This document shows, piece by piece, positions 37,902 to 46,957 of a stretch of 64,000 bases of DNA (position 1 is the first letter of the stretch; every line of letters begins with the position of its first letter). Under the pieces are notes generated by a model. It worked only from the letters and a program-made list of their open reading frames with translations. It did no database searches and was not told where the DNA came from. The stretch comes from Thalassotalea marina (GTDB lineage Bacteria; Pseudomonadota; Gammaproteobacteria; Enterobacterales; Alteromonadaceae), in NCBI RefSeq assembly GCF_014656435.1, contig NZ_BNCK01000009.1, positions 62,001 through 126,000 of the forward strand. The letters are read 5' to 3'. Made by a program: the position numbers and the translations under genes.

Positions 37902-38069
37902 ATGACTCAACTATTTAATGGCATAAGCGTTGATATTCGCCCGCCGATTTCTTCAATATCAGTAAACAAACTCCGTCTTGTTCTTAAAGACAGCGAAAAA
38001 TTAACAAGTTTTAATTTTGAAAGTACAACAGAACTAAAAAGCTTCATAAGGTGGTTAGTCGTTATTTAA
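37902..38069 (+). CDS. small hypothetical protein (55 residues)
   Basis: ATG to TAA frame in the 347-base gap after the cold-shock gene. It has protein-like composition, with SVDIRPPISSISVNKLRLVL and a C-terminal amphipathic helix (STTELKSFIRWLVVI). No clear ribosome-binding site precedes it and no family is recognised. It could be a small remnant or a real short protein; the lack of a Shine-Dalgarno sequence keeps confidence low. Confidence 0.35.
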   Translation: MTQLFNGISVDIRPPISSISVNKLRLVLKDSEKLTSFNFESTTELKSFIRWLVVI

Positions 38070-38127
38070 CACGGACATCAAATAAAACTAACGTCATTTA
38101 AAGCTATGTCACCAGATGTTAACATTC

Positions 38128-39030
38128 TTACATATCGGCGGTGTGGTTCAGCTGTGCCAAATAGCAATAAAAATATTTCAGTAATGCCTTTACCTTCGCA
38201 AGTGGATATTTTCGCCCCGAATACAAAGCGTGTAACACTAAATCCTCAGGTTGTTCAGGCAGTTTAACTTGTACTAAAGCGCCGTCGTTAATTTCTGCCT
38301 GACATGCGTGCAAAGGCAAGATAGCAAAGCCTAGCCCCTTTAAGGCAGCTGCTTTAGCTACATGTCCACTATTAACGCGATAATTAGCATGTACCTGCAA
38401 GGTTTGACCGTGTTTAAATCGCCAAGGCATACCTTGTAATACAGATAAACTCGTAATACACGGCGATTTGCTCAATTCTTCCAATGTTGATGGCATAGCG
38501 TGTCTGTCTAAACATTTAGGAGACACCACGATACAACTTGGCCAACGCATAATTTCTTTTGCTACCCAACCTGAATCTTCAAGTGGGCCACGACTAAATC
38601 GTAGCACCAAATCAAAACCTTCTAACATGCCTTGAGTGGGATTTAGCTGAGTATCACAGCTAAGCCTAATTTTTGGATGTGCAAGACAAAAATCTGCAAT
38701 TATTTCAGCAAAAATAGGTATATCTGGCATGATGACTTTTAAATGCCCGTCTAATGAACCCCCTTGAACAGATATTTCTTCCACTACATCATTCATCGCA
38801 ACGGTTAGAGGTGTTATGCGTTCATAGAGTTGCTTGCCAGCAACCGTAGGAGTCATTTTTCGGGTTGTCCGTTCCAACAAACGCAAGTTCATTTGCTGCT
38901 CTAACAGGGCAACATGCCGACTGACATTAGAACTAGGCAGCTGCAACTTTTCAGCGGCTTTTTTAAAACTTAGCTGCTCATAAACATGCTGAAAGCTAAT
39001 TAACCACTGAAACTCAATATTTTCCACCAT
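38128..39030 (-). CDS. LysR-family transcriptional regulator
   Basis: 300 residues from the ATG at 39030 (MVENIEFQWL; GAGAT upstream). The frame is open 11 codons further but without support. N-terminal winged helix (SFKKAAEKLQLPSSNVSRHV) is followed by a substrate-binding domain typical of the CrgA-like subgroup (GHLKVIMPDIPIFAEII, LDGF-type core FDLVLRFSRGPLEDS). It is divergent from a flavin monooxygenase gene 105 bases away and probably controls it. Confidence 0.88.
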   Translation of the reverse strand: MVENIEFQWLISFQHVYEQLSFKKAAEKLQLPSSNVSRHVALLEQQMNLRLLERTTRKMTPTVAGKQLYERITPLTVAMNDVVEEISVQGGSLDGHLKVIMPDIPIFAEIIADFCLAHPKIRLSCDTQLNPTQGMLEGFDLVLRFSRGPLEDSGWVAKEIMRWPSCIVVSPKCLDRHAMPSTLEELSKSPCITSLSVLQGMPWRFKHGQTLQVHANYRVNSGHVAKAAALKGLGFAILPLHACQAEINDGALVQVKLPEQPEDLVLHALYSGRKYPLAKVKALLKYFYCYLAQLNHTADM

Positions 39031-39134
39031 GATTATCTCAATATTTGGGATTAACAAAGCCAAAATAGCATATTTATCTCATAAATTGACCCTGTAAAAA
39101 TAGCTGTAATATTTATATATCAGGAAAAAAAAAC

Positions 39135-40268
39135 ATGAGTCAGTTAAAAGATATTGCCATCATTGGCGCAGGTGTTGCTGGGCTTGCACTAGCAATTTTT
39201 GCTAGAAAACAAGGAATAACAGTCACTATTTATGAACGTAATCAAGAGATATCAACTATCGGCGCGGGCATTACACTATGGCCTAATGCCATATTTGTGA
39301 TAAAGCAATTAGGTGTATTAGCGACCATTGAAGAGCTGTCAGGTAAACCTGAATTTATACGTCAGTTTGATCAATTTTTTACCATGCAGGGCGAATTAGA
39401 TATCAAAGAAATCAATGAACATTGCCAATTACCAAGTTTAACTATATTGCGCCGCGACTTAATGAAAGTTTTGGCTGAGCGAGCTAATGCATTAGGGGCA
39501 GAATTTAAATTTGATCATCAGATTGAGCAGCATGATATTGATGGTTTGATGCAAACACATGATTTAGTTATTGGTTGTGACGGACGAATGAAATCAGCTT
39601 CACGAGACAAATTATTTGAAAATAAACCTCTCCCTGTTTATCAAGGGTTTATTAATATTATTGGTATAAGTCAGTTGGCAAACGAACAACTCGACCACGC
39701 CATTGAAGATTACCGCGGCCAACAACAAAGGTTTGGTATAGTGCCAATAAAGTCAGGTTTGTGTTATTGGGCCGCCGCTTGGCCAGCAAGTTTAGATAAA
39801 AAGCGCCCAGTAGATGATTGGTACCACGAAATGCACCAGCGTTTTCAACATTGGCCAAATCAAGTCAAACAGGTGTTATCTAGTTATAACATTAACTCTC
39901 TCAACCGAATATTTGTTCACGATATTGATCCTTTGCCCTATTGGCATAAAAGTAACTTGATCGTTATTGGTGATGCCGCACATGCCCCTTTACCAACTTC
40001 TGGACAAGGGGCGTGCCAAGCGCTTGAAGATGCATGGCACCTCATGCAAACCCTAACAACAGACGCGTTATTAGATGATCAGCTGACAAGTTTTTACCAG
40101 CAACGCATAGCTAAGGTAACTGCTGCGCAAATGGCAGGGAGAAGTGTCGCTAAACACATATTTTCAACAACCGAGCAACCGTCGGTCAGTTTTTCTAATA
40201 TCTCGGCCGAGCAATTAAGTTCGTTATGGATGCAAGGTTTAGTATCCAAGCCAGAAGTTAATAGGTAG
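39135..40268 (+). CDS. FAD-dependent aromatic-ring monooxygenase
   Basis: 377 residues, class A flavoprotein hydroxylase. FAD-binding GxGxxG is in IAIIGAGVAGLALAIFARKQ. DLVIGCDGRMKS is the DG motif, and LIVIGDAAHAPLPTSGQGAC is the GD motif that binds FAD ribose and pyrophosphate. Closest relatives are salicylate/3-hydroxybenzoate or zeaxanthin-epoxidase-like hydroxylases; the substrate is undetermined. It uses NAD(P)H and O2 in the cytoplasm. A divergent LysR gene is the likely regulator. Confidence 0.88.
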   Translation: MSQLKDIAIIGAGVAGLALAIFARKQGITVTIYERNQEISTIGAGITLWPNAIFVIKQLGVLATIEELSGKPEFIRQFDQFFTMQGELDIKEINEHCQLPSLTILRRDLMKVLAERANALGAEFKFDHQIEQHDIDGLMQTHDLVIGCDGRMKSASRDKLFENKPLPVYQGFINIIGISQLANEQLDHAIEDYRGQQQRFGIVPIKSGLCYWAAAWPASLDKKRPVDDWYHEMHQRFQHWPNQVKQVLSSYNINSLNRIFVHDIDPLPYWHKSNLIVIGDAAHAPLPTSGQGACQALEDAWHLMQTLTTDALLDDQLTSFYQQRIAKVTAAQMAGRSVAKHIFSTTEQPSVSFSNISAEQLSSLWMQGLVSKPEVNR

Positions 40269-40291
40269 TTAAGTTCAACTGTTTTAACTCA

Positions 40292-40325
40292 TACCAGCAA
40301 GCGCTCTCGGCATCAATTGCTGGTA
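40292..40325 (+). terminator. possible terminator of the monooxygenase gene
   Basis: TACCAGCAA (40292-40300) and TTGCTGGTA (40317-40325) form a perfect 9-bp stem with a 16-base loop, 24 bases past the stop. No T run follows on the plus strand, so it is uncertain. Confidence 0.4.
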
Positions 40326-40387
40326 AAAATGCAATATTCCTTAATTGATTTTACTGTTCAAACAAAAGGTAGATTTAGGCACGATAC

Positions 40388-40942
40388 CTAATTTACCTTC
40401 TGTACATAGTAATCAGCGAGGGATATAGACGAGTGACGTGTTTCAGCTGTTGTACCTAAGTTTACGCCAGTAGGTTTGCCAAAATAAAGTTTCTCGGTGG
40501 CCAAGTAAACTAGCGTGTAAGTCACCTCAGGCATAGTATCTTCAGAACTAAAAATATAAGTCTCATTTAGCTTGTAAGCGTCAATGCTTTCATCAGTTGT
40601 CACTTTGCCTTTTACTTCCAAATTGATGATATTGAGTGTATCAAACAGCATGGTTTTGCAAATGGTGTCTTCTGGATGAAAAAACTCAGTTTTAAAGGTA
40701 GCTTGTAAAGAGGAGTCAATACGAACACTCGATCTAACGTTCCAAATGGAATCATCATCGATAGCTGCAAATTTATTATATTTAGAGCACTCTGTTTGCC
40801 ATGATGAGCCTGATAAACTGGTAACGATTCCTTGGCCTGATTTTCCTCCACCGTCAGCTGAAGAACCGCTTGAACTACCAGAGCCACCACAAGATATAAG
40901 CAACATAAGTGCAAACAAGAAAGTTACCGATTTATACATCAT
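40388..40942 (-). CDS. hypothetical lipoprotein
   Basis: 184 residues from the ATG at 40942 (GGAGC upstream); the longer frame to 41014 is not supported. The N-terminus is a lipoprotein signal: MYKSVTFLFALMLLISC with the lipobox Cys, then a Gly/Ser-rich spacer (GGSGSSSGSSADGGG). The mature domain is all-beta in appearance with two Cys (TECSKY and DTICKTM) that could form a disulfide. No family is recognised. It is likely anchored to the outer membrane, since no Asp follows the Cys. Confidence 0.65.
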   Translation of the reverse strand: MMYKSVTFLFALMLLISCGGSGSSSGSSADGGGKSGQGIVTSLSGSSWQTECSKYNKFAAIDDDSIWNVRSSVRIDSSLQATFKTEFFHPEDTICKTMLFDTLNIINLEVKGKVTTDESIDAYKLNETYIFSSEDTMPEVTYTLVYLATEKLYFGKPTGVNLGTTAETRHSSISLADYYVQKVN

Positions 40943-41095
40943 AATTGCTCCATGTATTAGCGAAAAAATAGTCCATTTATAGACGATAGTGTGTTTAAAA
41001 ATATATAGATACACATTAAACAGTTAACTCAATGGTATCTTTGACTTAGTTATCTTTCAATCGTTAACATTGTCAGAATGATGGCGCATTCAAAC

Positions 41096-41449
41096 CTACT
41101 TATTCTTCTGATCACGATACCTGATAAGCTCTTTTAATAACCAGTCTTTACTCTTAGTAACGGGCTGCCCCGAACAGTGCACTAAATAGTATCGACCTGA
41201 TATTTTACTTTTGGTCGCCGCATATTTAATAAAATCTTCTGCAGTATTAATGTCGTCTAAAAAGTATTGATACTTTTTATTAATATGCTCAACAGCTTGT
41301 GCACCACTATAAACTTGACCATTGCGCTCGTATTGGCAGTTGGTACTTTTAACATAAACAAGCAAATGATTAATTTCGCTTTGATTATCTGCATAACATG
41401 ATAGAGATAAAGTCAGCAGCATGGCATATACGACATTATTTAAATTCAA
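41096..41449 (-). CDS. DUF5329-family exported protein
   Basis: 117 residues beginning at a TTG with GAGGG five bases upstream. A signal peptide (VVYAMLLTLSLSCYA) is followed by a small domain with conserved Cys and motifs EINHLLVYVKSTNCQYERNG, VYSGAQAVEHINKKYQYF and the C-terminal HCSGQPVTKSKDWLLKEL. This matches the uncharacterised periplasmic family DUF5329. Two cysteines (TNCQYE and VHCSGQ) probably form a disulfide. It has no operon partner. Confidence 0.75.
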   Translation of the reverse strand: MNLNNVVYAMLLTLSLSCYADNQSEINHLLVYVKSTNCQYERNGQVYSGAQAVEHINKKYQYFLDDINTAEDFIKYAATKSKISGRYYLVHCSGQPVTKSKDWLLKELIRYRDQKNK

Positions 41450-41548
41450 TCTAATCCCTCTAATAAAGAATAACTTAGCAGCGGTTGTTGTATATGCCAG
41501 ATTTAACTTAACTTAAGTAATACAACATTTGATTCCTGACAAAGTAGC

Positions 41549-41747
41549 TAACCTCAAGTTTGTTTAAGAAATAGTGCTAAATCAAAGAAAACAATAAGTT
41601 AGCAGTTCCTTATATTTCTAGGTCGATATTTTTGTCTGAATTCAAGGCATTTTGCAGCAGGAATAGCTAGCTATTTCGCTTCAAAATAACGCAGAATTCA
41701 GTAAAAATAGCACCTAGAAACGCATTGCTTATGCGAAGCTGAGGTTA
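41549..41747 (+). repeat. 199-bp MITE-like foldback element, copy 2
   Basis: Same length and orientation as the element at 28253, with about 12 mismatches by eye and no gap. Its inner arms pair even better: CTGAATTC on the left with GAATTCAG on the right is exact. It lies in the 314-base gap after DUF5329 and ends 16 bases beyond the stop of the minus-strand aldo/keto reductase. It has TA at both edges and no coding frame. Confidence 0.85.
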
Positions 41748-41763
41748 AGACAGCGCAGATAAA

Positions 41764-42678
41764 CTAAGGTACTGACTCACCGTTGCGTGCTTCAAATAAG
41801 CGATACCAATCTTCCCGACTGTATTCTAGTGACAATGCCGTTTTAGCAGCTTCAATACGCGCTGGTGTTGTTGAGCCAATAATAGGAAAAATGTTAGCTG
41901 GATGTTTTAACAACCAAGCTAGGATCACTTGCCATGGTTCACATTGATAACGCTGACTTTGCTGACTCAGTTCATCTGCGATTCGATGCTCATCATCTGT
42001 AGAAAATGTATTTCCCCAAGCCGGATAGGCAACACCACCTAATGGGCACCAAGCAATGGGTGAAATATTATGTTGCTGGCATTGATCTAGCGTGCCATCT
42101 AATAAAGTTGAAACATTATGTATGTTAATTTCCACTTGGTTAGCGATTATCGCTTGTGAAGACACAGCTCGAAGCGCTTCAACTTGTGACGGTAAGAAGT
42201 TACTGACACCAAAATGTTCTACTTTGCCTGCCGCTTTTAACAGAGCAAATGTTTCAGCAACTTCATGAATGTTCATCAAAAAATCAGGTCGATGTAGCAT
42301 GAACATATCTAGTTTTTCAATGCCTAAACGTTTAAGAGAACCATCCACTGAATCGAGTATATATTGTTTACTAAAGTCATACCGTGTTGGCGCGTATTCG
42401 TCACCTTTTCTAGGTCTGATCCCACCTTTAGACGTGATGATCAGTTTATCTCGTAAATGAGGCGACTCTTTTAACACTTCCCCAAATAAACGTTCACTCT
42501 CACCACCGCCATAAATATCAGCGTGATCGAAGTGGTTGTAACCTGCGTCTACGGCTGACAATATCGCCTTTTTGCCTTTGGCTCGGTCTAATTCACTATT
42601 ATCGCCTGCAATACGCATGCAACCGTAAATAAGCTTTGAAGAATATAATGCGGTATCAGAGATATTGTCGAATTTCAT
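41764..42678 (-). CDS. aldo/keto reductase
   Basis: 304 residues. The catalytic tetrad is visible: Asp in HFDHADIYGGGES, Tyr in the same segment, Lys in LIITSKGGIRP and His in MFMLHRPDF. The C-terminal IIGSTTPARIEAA is the NADPH-binding region. It resembles the YdhF-type oxidoreductases of enterobacteria. It reduces carbonyls with NADPH in the cytoplasm; the natural substrate is unknown. It is monocistronic, with a foldback element immediately downstream. Confidence 0.9.
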   Translation of the reverse strand: MKFDNISDTALYSSKLIYGCMRIAGDNSELDRAKGKKAILSAVDAGYNHFDHADIYGGGESERLFGEVLKESPHLRDKLIITSKGGIRPRKGDEYAPTRYDFSKQYILDSVDGSLKRLGIEKLDMFMLHRPDFLMNIHEVAETFALLKAAGKVEHFGVSNFLPSQVEALRAVSSQAIIANQVEINIHNVSTLLDGTLDQCQQHNISPIAWCPLGGVAYPAWGNTFSTDDEHRIADELSQQSQRYQCEPWQVILAWLLKHPANIFPIIGSTTPARIEAAKTALSLEYSREDWYRLFEARNGESVP

Positions 42679-42896
42679 ACGAGTGTTAATCCTAATTTTT
42701 TTAAAAAATGACGCTATTTAAAAGAGCTAACTATGCAGCTATTTAAGCAAAACCCAATTAAAAACACTTTCGGCATTAAACCATACAAACCTTAAATACA
42801 CCTAAGTATTGGCAGAAAAAATTGTTTTTAATCAAGGCTAAAATTTAATGATTGTATTACTCTTGACCAATAACCATACAACATTAAAAAACAGCA

Positions 42897-43787
42897 ATGG
42901 ACCTGATCAAAGCACTACCATCTGCGAGACCACCATTTTTATTATTATCACCACTTTGTGTCGCTTTAGGTTTAGCACTTAGCTACCAAACCAGCGGTGC
43001 TATTAATATGTGGCTAGCATTTTTAACACTACTTGGTGCAATAACGGCTGCAGTAGCAGTCAATACTATTAACGAATATCAAGACTTTACCAGTGGTTTA
43101 GATTTAACTACAGATAAAACACCATTTAGTGGCGGCAGTGGCCTATTGGTTGAACAACCCGATCTAAAACATAGCGTTAAACTGTTAGCAATCGCTTCTA
43201 CCGCTATCACTATCGTTATTGGTTGTTTCCTTTTATGGTTTAGTAGCTGGTTGTTGTTTCCTGTTGGCTTAGTGGGGATGATTATCATCATGACTTACAC
43301 CCGCTGGTTAAATAAAGCGCCAATTTTATGTTACTTAGCACCTGGTGTTGGCTTTGCCATACTGATGGTAATGGGCACCGTTTTAGTTCAAAACCAAGCA
43401 ATTGTATTGACACAAATGCTTATTGCTAGCATCCCTGCGATCGCTATCAGTAATTTGCTCTTGGTTAATCAATTCCCAGACAAAGAAGCCGATGCCGCCA
43501 TCGGGCGTAATCATGTGCTAATTTTTTATGGTTATGAAAAAGCGTCTTTACTCTATTTGTTTACTTCCCTGTTTAACTGCCTGTTATTGGCATGGTTAAT
43601 CTACAGTGAGGTATTAAGCTACTGGTCACTGTTAGTATTTATTCCGTTGTTGCTGCCATTTATCGTTTTTCGTGGCTTAGCGTTATATGCAAAGCAACTG
43701 GCAAAATATCCCCAATATATGGCACTCAACGTCATTGCTACTTTGGTTAGCACTTTGTTACTTACTTTGTCCTTAATCGCATCTTAG
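42897..43787 (+). CDS. UbiA-family prenyltransferase
   Basis: 296 residues, about eight or nine helices. The first Asp-rich motif is NTINEYQDFTSGLDLTTDKT (about 61-80) and the second is NQFPDKEADAAIGRNH (about 194-209), which bind the prenyl diphosphate through Mg2+. The fold and motifs resemble MenA, which prenylates dihydroxynaphthoate in menaquinone synthesis, but other UbiA members share them. No quinone genes lie nearby, so the acceptor is left open. Confidence 0.85.
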   Translation: MDLIKALPSARPPFLLLSPLCVALGLALSYQTSGAINMWLAFLTLLGAITAAVAVNTINEYQDFTSGLDLTTDKTPFSGGSGLLVEQPDLKHSVKLLAIASTAITIVIGCFLLWFSSWLLFPVGLVGMIIIMTYTRWLNKAPILCYLAPGVGFAILMVMGTVLVQNQAIVLTQMLIASIPAIAISNLLLVNQFPDKEADAAIGRNHVLIFYGYEKASLLYLFTSLFNCLLLAWLIYSEVLSYWSLLVFIPLLLPFIVFRGLALYAKQLAKYPQYMALNVIATLVSTLLLTLSLIAS

Positions 43788-43925
43788 GCCATTAACCCAG
43801 CATTAATCATGCGTTGTTTGGCCAAGGCAATGGTTTATTACATAATTTAGGGTATTTAAGCTGCCATTTACCACATGGCCTGATATATTAGCGCTCATTA
43901 TTTCTAGCAGTTACAAGGAATCTTT

Positions 43926-44699
43926 GTGGAGCATTTTGTTTGGAACGCTGATCCGGTCCTGATCTCAATTGGCCCCTTAACCATCCATTGGTATGGCGCA
44001 TTATTTGCCAGTGCAATTTTTGCTGGTTTGTATTACATGAAATGGATTTATAATCAGGAAGGCAAAGATCCCGAGCAGCTCGACACCCTATTAATGTATG
44101 TCGTCGTTGGCATTATTTTAGGCGCTCGATTAGGCCACTGCCTATTTTACGAACCAGAGTTTTACCTGAGCAATCCGCTGAAAATACTCGCTATTTGGGA
44201 AGGTGGTTTAGCCAGTCATGGTGGCGGCTTGGGCGCAATTATAGGTGCATGGTTATACTGTAAACGCCATCAGGTCAAAATAATGTGGTTGCTAGACCGC
44301 TTAGGTATTGCAACGGCAGTGTTTGGTATATTTGTTCGCTGCGCTAACTTCGTAAACTCTGAAATTCTTGGACATCCAACGGATGCGGCAACCGGCATTG
44401 TTTTTGCCCGAATAGATAATATTGCCAGACACCCAGCACAACTCTACGAAGCGGTTTCTTATTTGTTAATCGCGCTTGTGCTTACTTGGGTCTATAGAAC
44501 GACTCATGCGAAAGATAAAACGGGTTTCTTGTTTGGTTTATTTTTAGTACTGACGTTCACCGCACGTTTTATTATCGAGTTTTACAAAGAAAAACAAGCA
44601 GCTTATACACTTGATATAGCACTGAACACAGGGCAATTATTAAGTATTCCATTTTTACTGATCGGGCTATTTTTAGTTGCCAAGGCGAAAGCTAAATAG
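43926..44699 (+). CDS. lgt: prolipoprotein diacylglyceryl transferase
   Basis: 257 residues, GTG start with AAGGAA upstream. About seven membrane helices. Diagnostic segments are GLASHGGGLGAIIG with the essential His, RCANFVNSEILGHPTD (Lgt signature), and RHPAQLYEA. It transfers diacylglycerol from phosphatidylglycerol to the lipobox Cys of prolipoproteins, the first step of lipoprotein maturation in the inner membrane. In many relatives lgt is followed by thyA; here a terminator and an RNase H gene follow. Confidence 0.97.
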   Translation: MEHFVWNADPVLISIGPLTIHWYGALFASAIFAGLYYMKWIYNQEGKDPEQLDTLLMYVVVGIILGARLGHCLFYEPEFYLSNPLKILAIWEGGLASHGGGLGAIIGAWLYCKRHQVKIMWLLDRLGIATAVFGIFVRCANFVNSEILGHPTDAATGIVFARIDNIARHPAQLYEAVSYLLIALVLTWVYRTTHAKDKTGFLFGLFLVLTFTARFIIEFYKEKQAAYTLDIALNTGQLLSIPFLLIGLFLVAKAKAK

Positions 44700-44710
44700 C
44701 TTTAATGATT

Positions 44711-44760
44711 TATGCGACAAAAAGTTATAACGTTGTTTCTTTTTGTCGCATACCCTTTTT
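44711..44760 (+). terminator. intrinsic terminator of lgt
   Basis: TATGCGACAAAAAG (44711-44724) and CTTTTTGTCGCATA (44739-44752) form a perfect 14-bp stem with a 14-base loop, followed by CCCTTTTT. Confidence 0.9.
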
Positions 44761-44898
44761 ATTCTTTGATACATTGAACAGCCACTAAACTTTTCTTGGA
44801 TTCAATAAGTCAATCTTTAGCTTTTTGTCAGATGCCTCTTGGTAATTGGCAAACGAATCGTTAAGATCGCCCTATTACACAAAATTACCCCGTAAAAC

Positions 44899-45660
44899 AT
44901 GACAAAAAAATATTATGTCGTCTGGAAAGGCGCAAAAACAGGCGTTTTTGATAACTGGCCAGAAGTACAACAACTCACTTCGGGCCGAGCCGATGCACAA
45001 TATATGGGCTTCCCAACAAAACAAGAAGCTGAAGAAGCATTTAAAGCGCCATACTCTAAAGCACTGGCAAGGCGTTCACTGTCTAAATCACCACAAAGCA
45101 AAAGCACTACGGTAACTCCTCAGTACGGCAATAAAGTTAATGCTGATGTACAAATTTTCAGCGACGGGGCTTGTTCACCAAATCCCGGCAAATCGGGTAC
45201 TGGCATTGCGGTGTATCAACAGACGAAACTCACTGAGCTTTGGTATGGACTTTACGATGCCAATGGCACAAATAATACCGCAGAGCTATTGGGTATTCTT
45301 GAATCTTTAAAAATGGCTAAGTTTTACTTGGCTAAGCAAAAGTCGGTTGAAATTTTAAGTGATTCTAAGTACTCCATTGACAGTGTTACCCAATGGGCAG
45401 CAGGATGGCAGCGTCGAGGCTGGAAAAAAGCCAATGGTGAGGAAATCAAAAACCCAGACATTATCAAAGCCTGTTACGAGCTTTATTTGTCAATGAAAAG
45501 CCAAATTACTATTACCTATGTAAAAGGCCACGCTAATATTGAAGGCAATGAATTAGCAGACCGAATGGCGGTTTATGCACGTATGCAGCAGGAAACATCT
45601 TTCAAACAATTTACTAGCACAATCAATATTAAAGAAATTTTAGCAATGCCGTCCGGCTAA
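44899..45660 (+). CDS. ribonuclease HI with N-terminal hybrid-binding domain
   Basis: 253 residues. The first 50 (KYYVVWKGAKTGVFDNWPEV, GFPTKQEAEEAF) are the viroplasmin-like hybrid-binding domain known from eukaryotic RNase H1. A variable linker follows, then an RNase H domain (about 83-235) with the four catalytic acids: Asp in IFSDGACSPNPG, Glu in NNTAELLGIL, Asp in ILSDSKYSIDS and Asp in NELADRMAVY. It cuts RNA in RNA-DNA hybrids. It is likely an additional enzyme beside the usual rnhA. Confidence 0.92.
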   Translation: MTKKYYVVWKGAKTGVFDNWPEVQQLTSGRADAQYMGFPTKQEAEEAFKAPYSKALARRSLSKSPQSKSTTVTPQYGNKVNADVQIFSDGACSPNPGKSGTGIAVYQQTKLTELWYGLYDANGTNNTAELLGILESLKMAKFYLAKQKSVEILSDSKYSIDSVTQWAAGWQRRGWKKANGEEIKNPDIIKACYELYLSMKSQITITYVKGHANIEGNELADRMAVYARMQQETSFKQFTSTINIKEILAMPSG

Positions 45661-45891
45661 CCCTGGGCGCTAGATTTTTGCATATTGACACAAAGTAAAA
45701 TAAAGATTACCGTAAAAATATCCACAATTTAACTATGGCCATTTTATTTGCTTAGTTTCAGCTAAAGCAGTAAAACCCTTGTTGCATACATTTAGAATAA
45801 AAAATTCTGCAACGTCCTTTTATAGTGGCTAACGTAACCGAAATAAGTCGTACGGTTCAAAATTAAATATTGAGTGCAAGAGAATTGTTTT

Positions 45892-46869
45892 ATGGCGGAG
45901 TGTTTAATCCCTACCAAGCAATGGATCTCAGGACACGACAAGGACGACTTATTATTACCTACTTGGCAAAGATTAGTTAATTTAATGGCAGAGCTTTGTG
46001 ATACGCCTGCTGGTTTTATCGTACAAGCAGGCAATGACAAATATAAAGTGATTATTGCCAACCAATCAGTTGAAAACCCCTACCAAGCGGAAGCAACCAT
46101 AGATGCAGATGTTAATATTTTTTGCAAAAAAGTGGTTGAACATGATTGTTTATTATACGTAGGTAACGCGACAGAGTGTGCTATCTGGCAAGATAACCCA
46201 GAAGTCAGTCAAGATGGCTTCAATACCTATTTGGGCTACCCGCTGCATTGGCCCGATGGTTCAGTATTTGGAACCATATGTGTAATGGACTTCAGAAAAA
46301 CCCAATATGGCGATAAATATCATACCCTTGTTGAACACTTCCGCGATATGGCTGAACGTGAACTAGAACTATTAAATAAAAACATTTTGCTCGAAAGTGT
46401 TGCCTTTCATGACCATTTAACCACACTGGTCAATCGAAAAGGTTTTTTCTTTGCCGCCGAGCAGCTATTAAAGTCGGCCAAAAGAACACAAGCAGCAATT
46501 TGTATCTGTTATTTTGACATCGACAACCTCAAACCCATTAATGACAACTACGGCCATCAAGCTGGCGATCTCGTGTTAAAAACCTTTGCTGAAAGCCTAA
46601 AACACTCGTTTCGAGAAGTTGATATTGTCTCTCGGTTTGGTGGAGATGAGTTTGTTGTGATGTGCCAAGAAAGCAACCAAACCTTTATGCCAAATATGAT
46701 TGAGCGATTAAGACAGCGAATTGCAACGCAAAGTTTTCAACCGACGATATCTTTTAGCTGTGGCTATACTTCTATCGCTATAGACGACGTTAATGATATG
46801 GGGCTAGATTATTTAATAAAACTTGCAGACGATGAGATGTACAAAGAAAAAGGCAAGAAAAAGCAATAA
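45892..46869 (+). CDS. GAF-GGDEF diguanylate cyclase
   Basis: 325 residues from the ATG at 45892 (AAGAG upstream); a GTG six codons earlier is possible. N-terminal GAF domain (about 15-160, including GFNTYLGYPLHWPDGSVFGT), a helical linker, then GGDEF (about 170-325) with SRFGGDEFVVM and the DNDIDNLK-type metal site FDIDNLKPIND. An inhibitory I-site RxxD (REVD) lies five residues before GGDEF. It should make c-di-GMP with product inhibition. No partner phosphodiesterase is adjacent, but an EAL gene lies 11 kb upstream. Confidence 0.92.
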   Translation: MAECLIPTKQWISGHDKDDLLLPTWQRLVNLMAELCDTPAGFIVQAGNDKYKVIIANQSVENPYQAEATIDADVNIFCKKVVEHDCLLYVGNATECAIWQDNPEVSQDGFNTYLGYPLHWPDGSVFGTICVMDFRKTQYGDKYHTLVEHFRDMAERELELLNKNILLESVAFHDHLTTLVNRKGFFFAAEQLLKSAKRTQAAICICYFDIDNLKPINDNYGHQAGDLVLKTFAESLKHSFREVDIVSRFGGDEFVVMCQESNQTFMPNMIERLRQRIATQSFQPTISFSCGYTSIAIDDVNDMGLDYLIKLADDEMYKEKGKKKQ

Positions 46870-46904
46870 GTATTTTTAAACATTATGAACGCCAATTGAG
46901 TTAA

Positions 46905-46925
46905 TGCCCAAGTTTAACTTGGGCA
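46905..46925. terminator. possible terminator between the cyclase gene and kdsB
   Basis: TGCCCAAG (46905-46912) and CTTGGGCA (46918-46925) form an 8-bp stem between two convergent genes. The flanks are AT-rich without a clean T run. A second inverted repeat (TTGAGTTA/TAACTCAA, 46940-46966) overlaps the kdsB stop. Confidence 0.45.
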
Positions 46926-46957
46926 AATAAACAGGGCTATTGAGTTAGTAGCTGCTA

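Noticed and set aside
45685-45713. TTGACA-N17-TACCGT promoter-like pair before the diguanylate cyclase
   Set aside because: The -35 is perfect but the -10 matches only three of six bases; too weak in AT-rich sequence to list.
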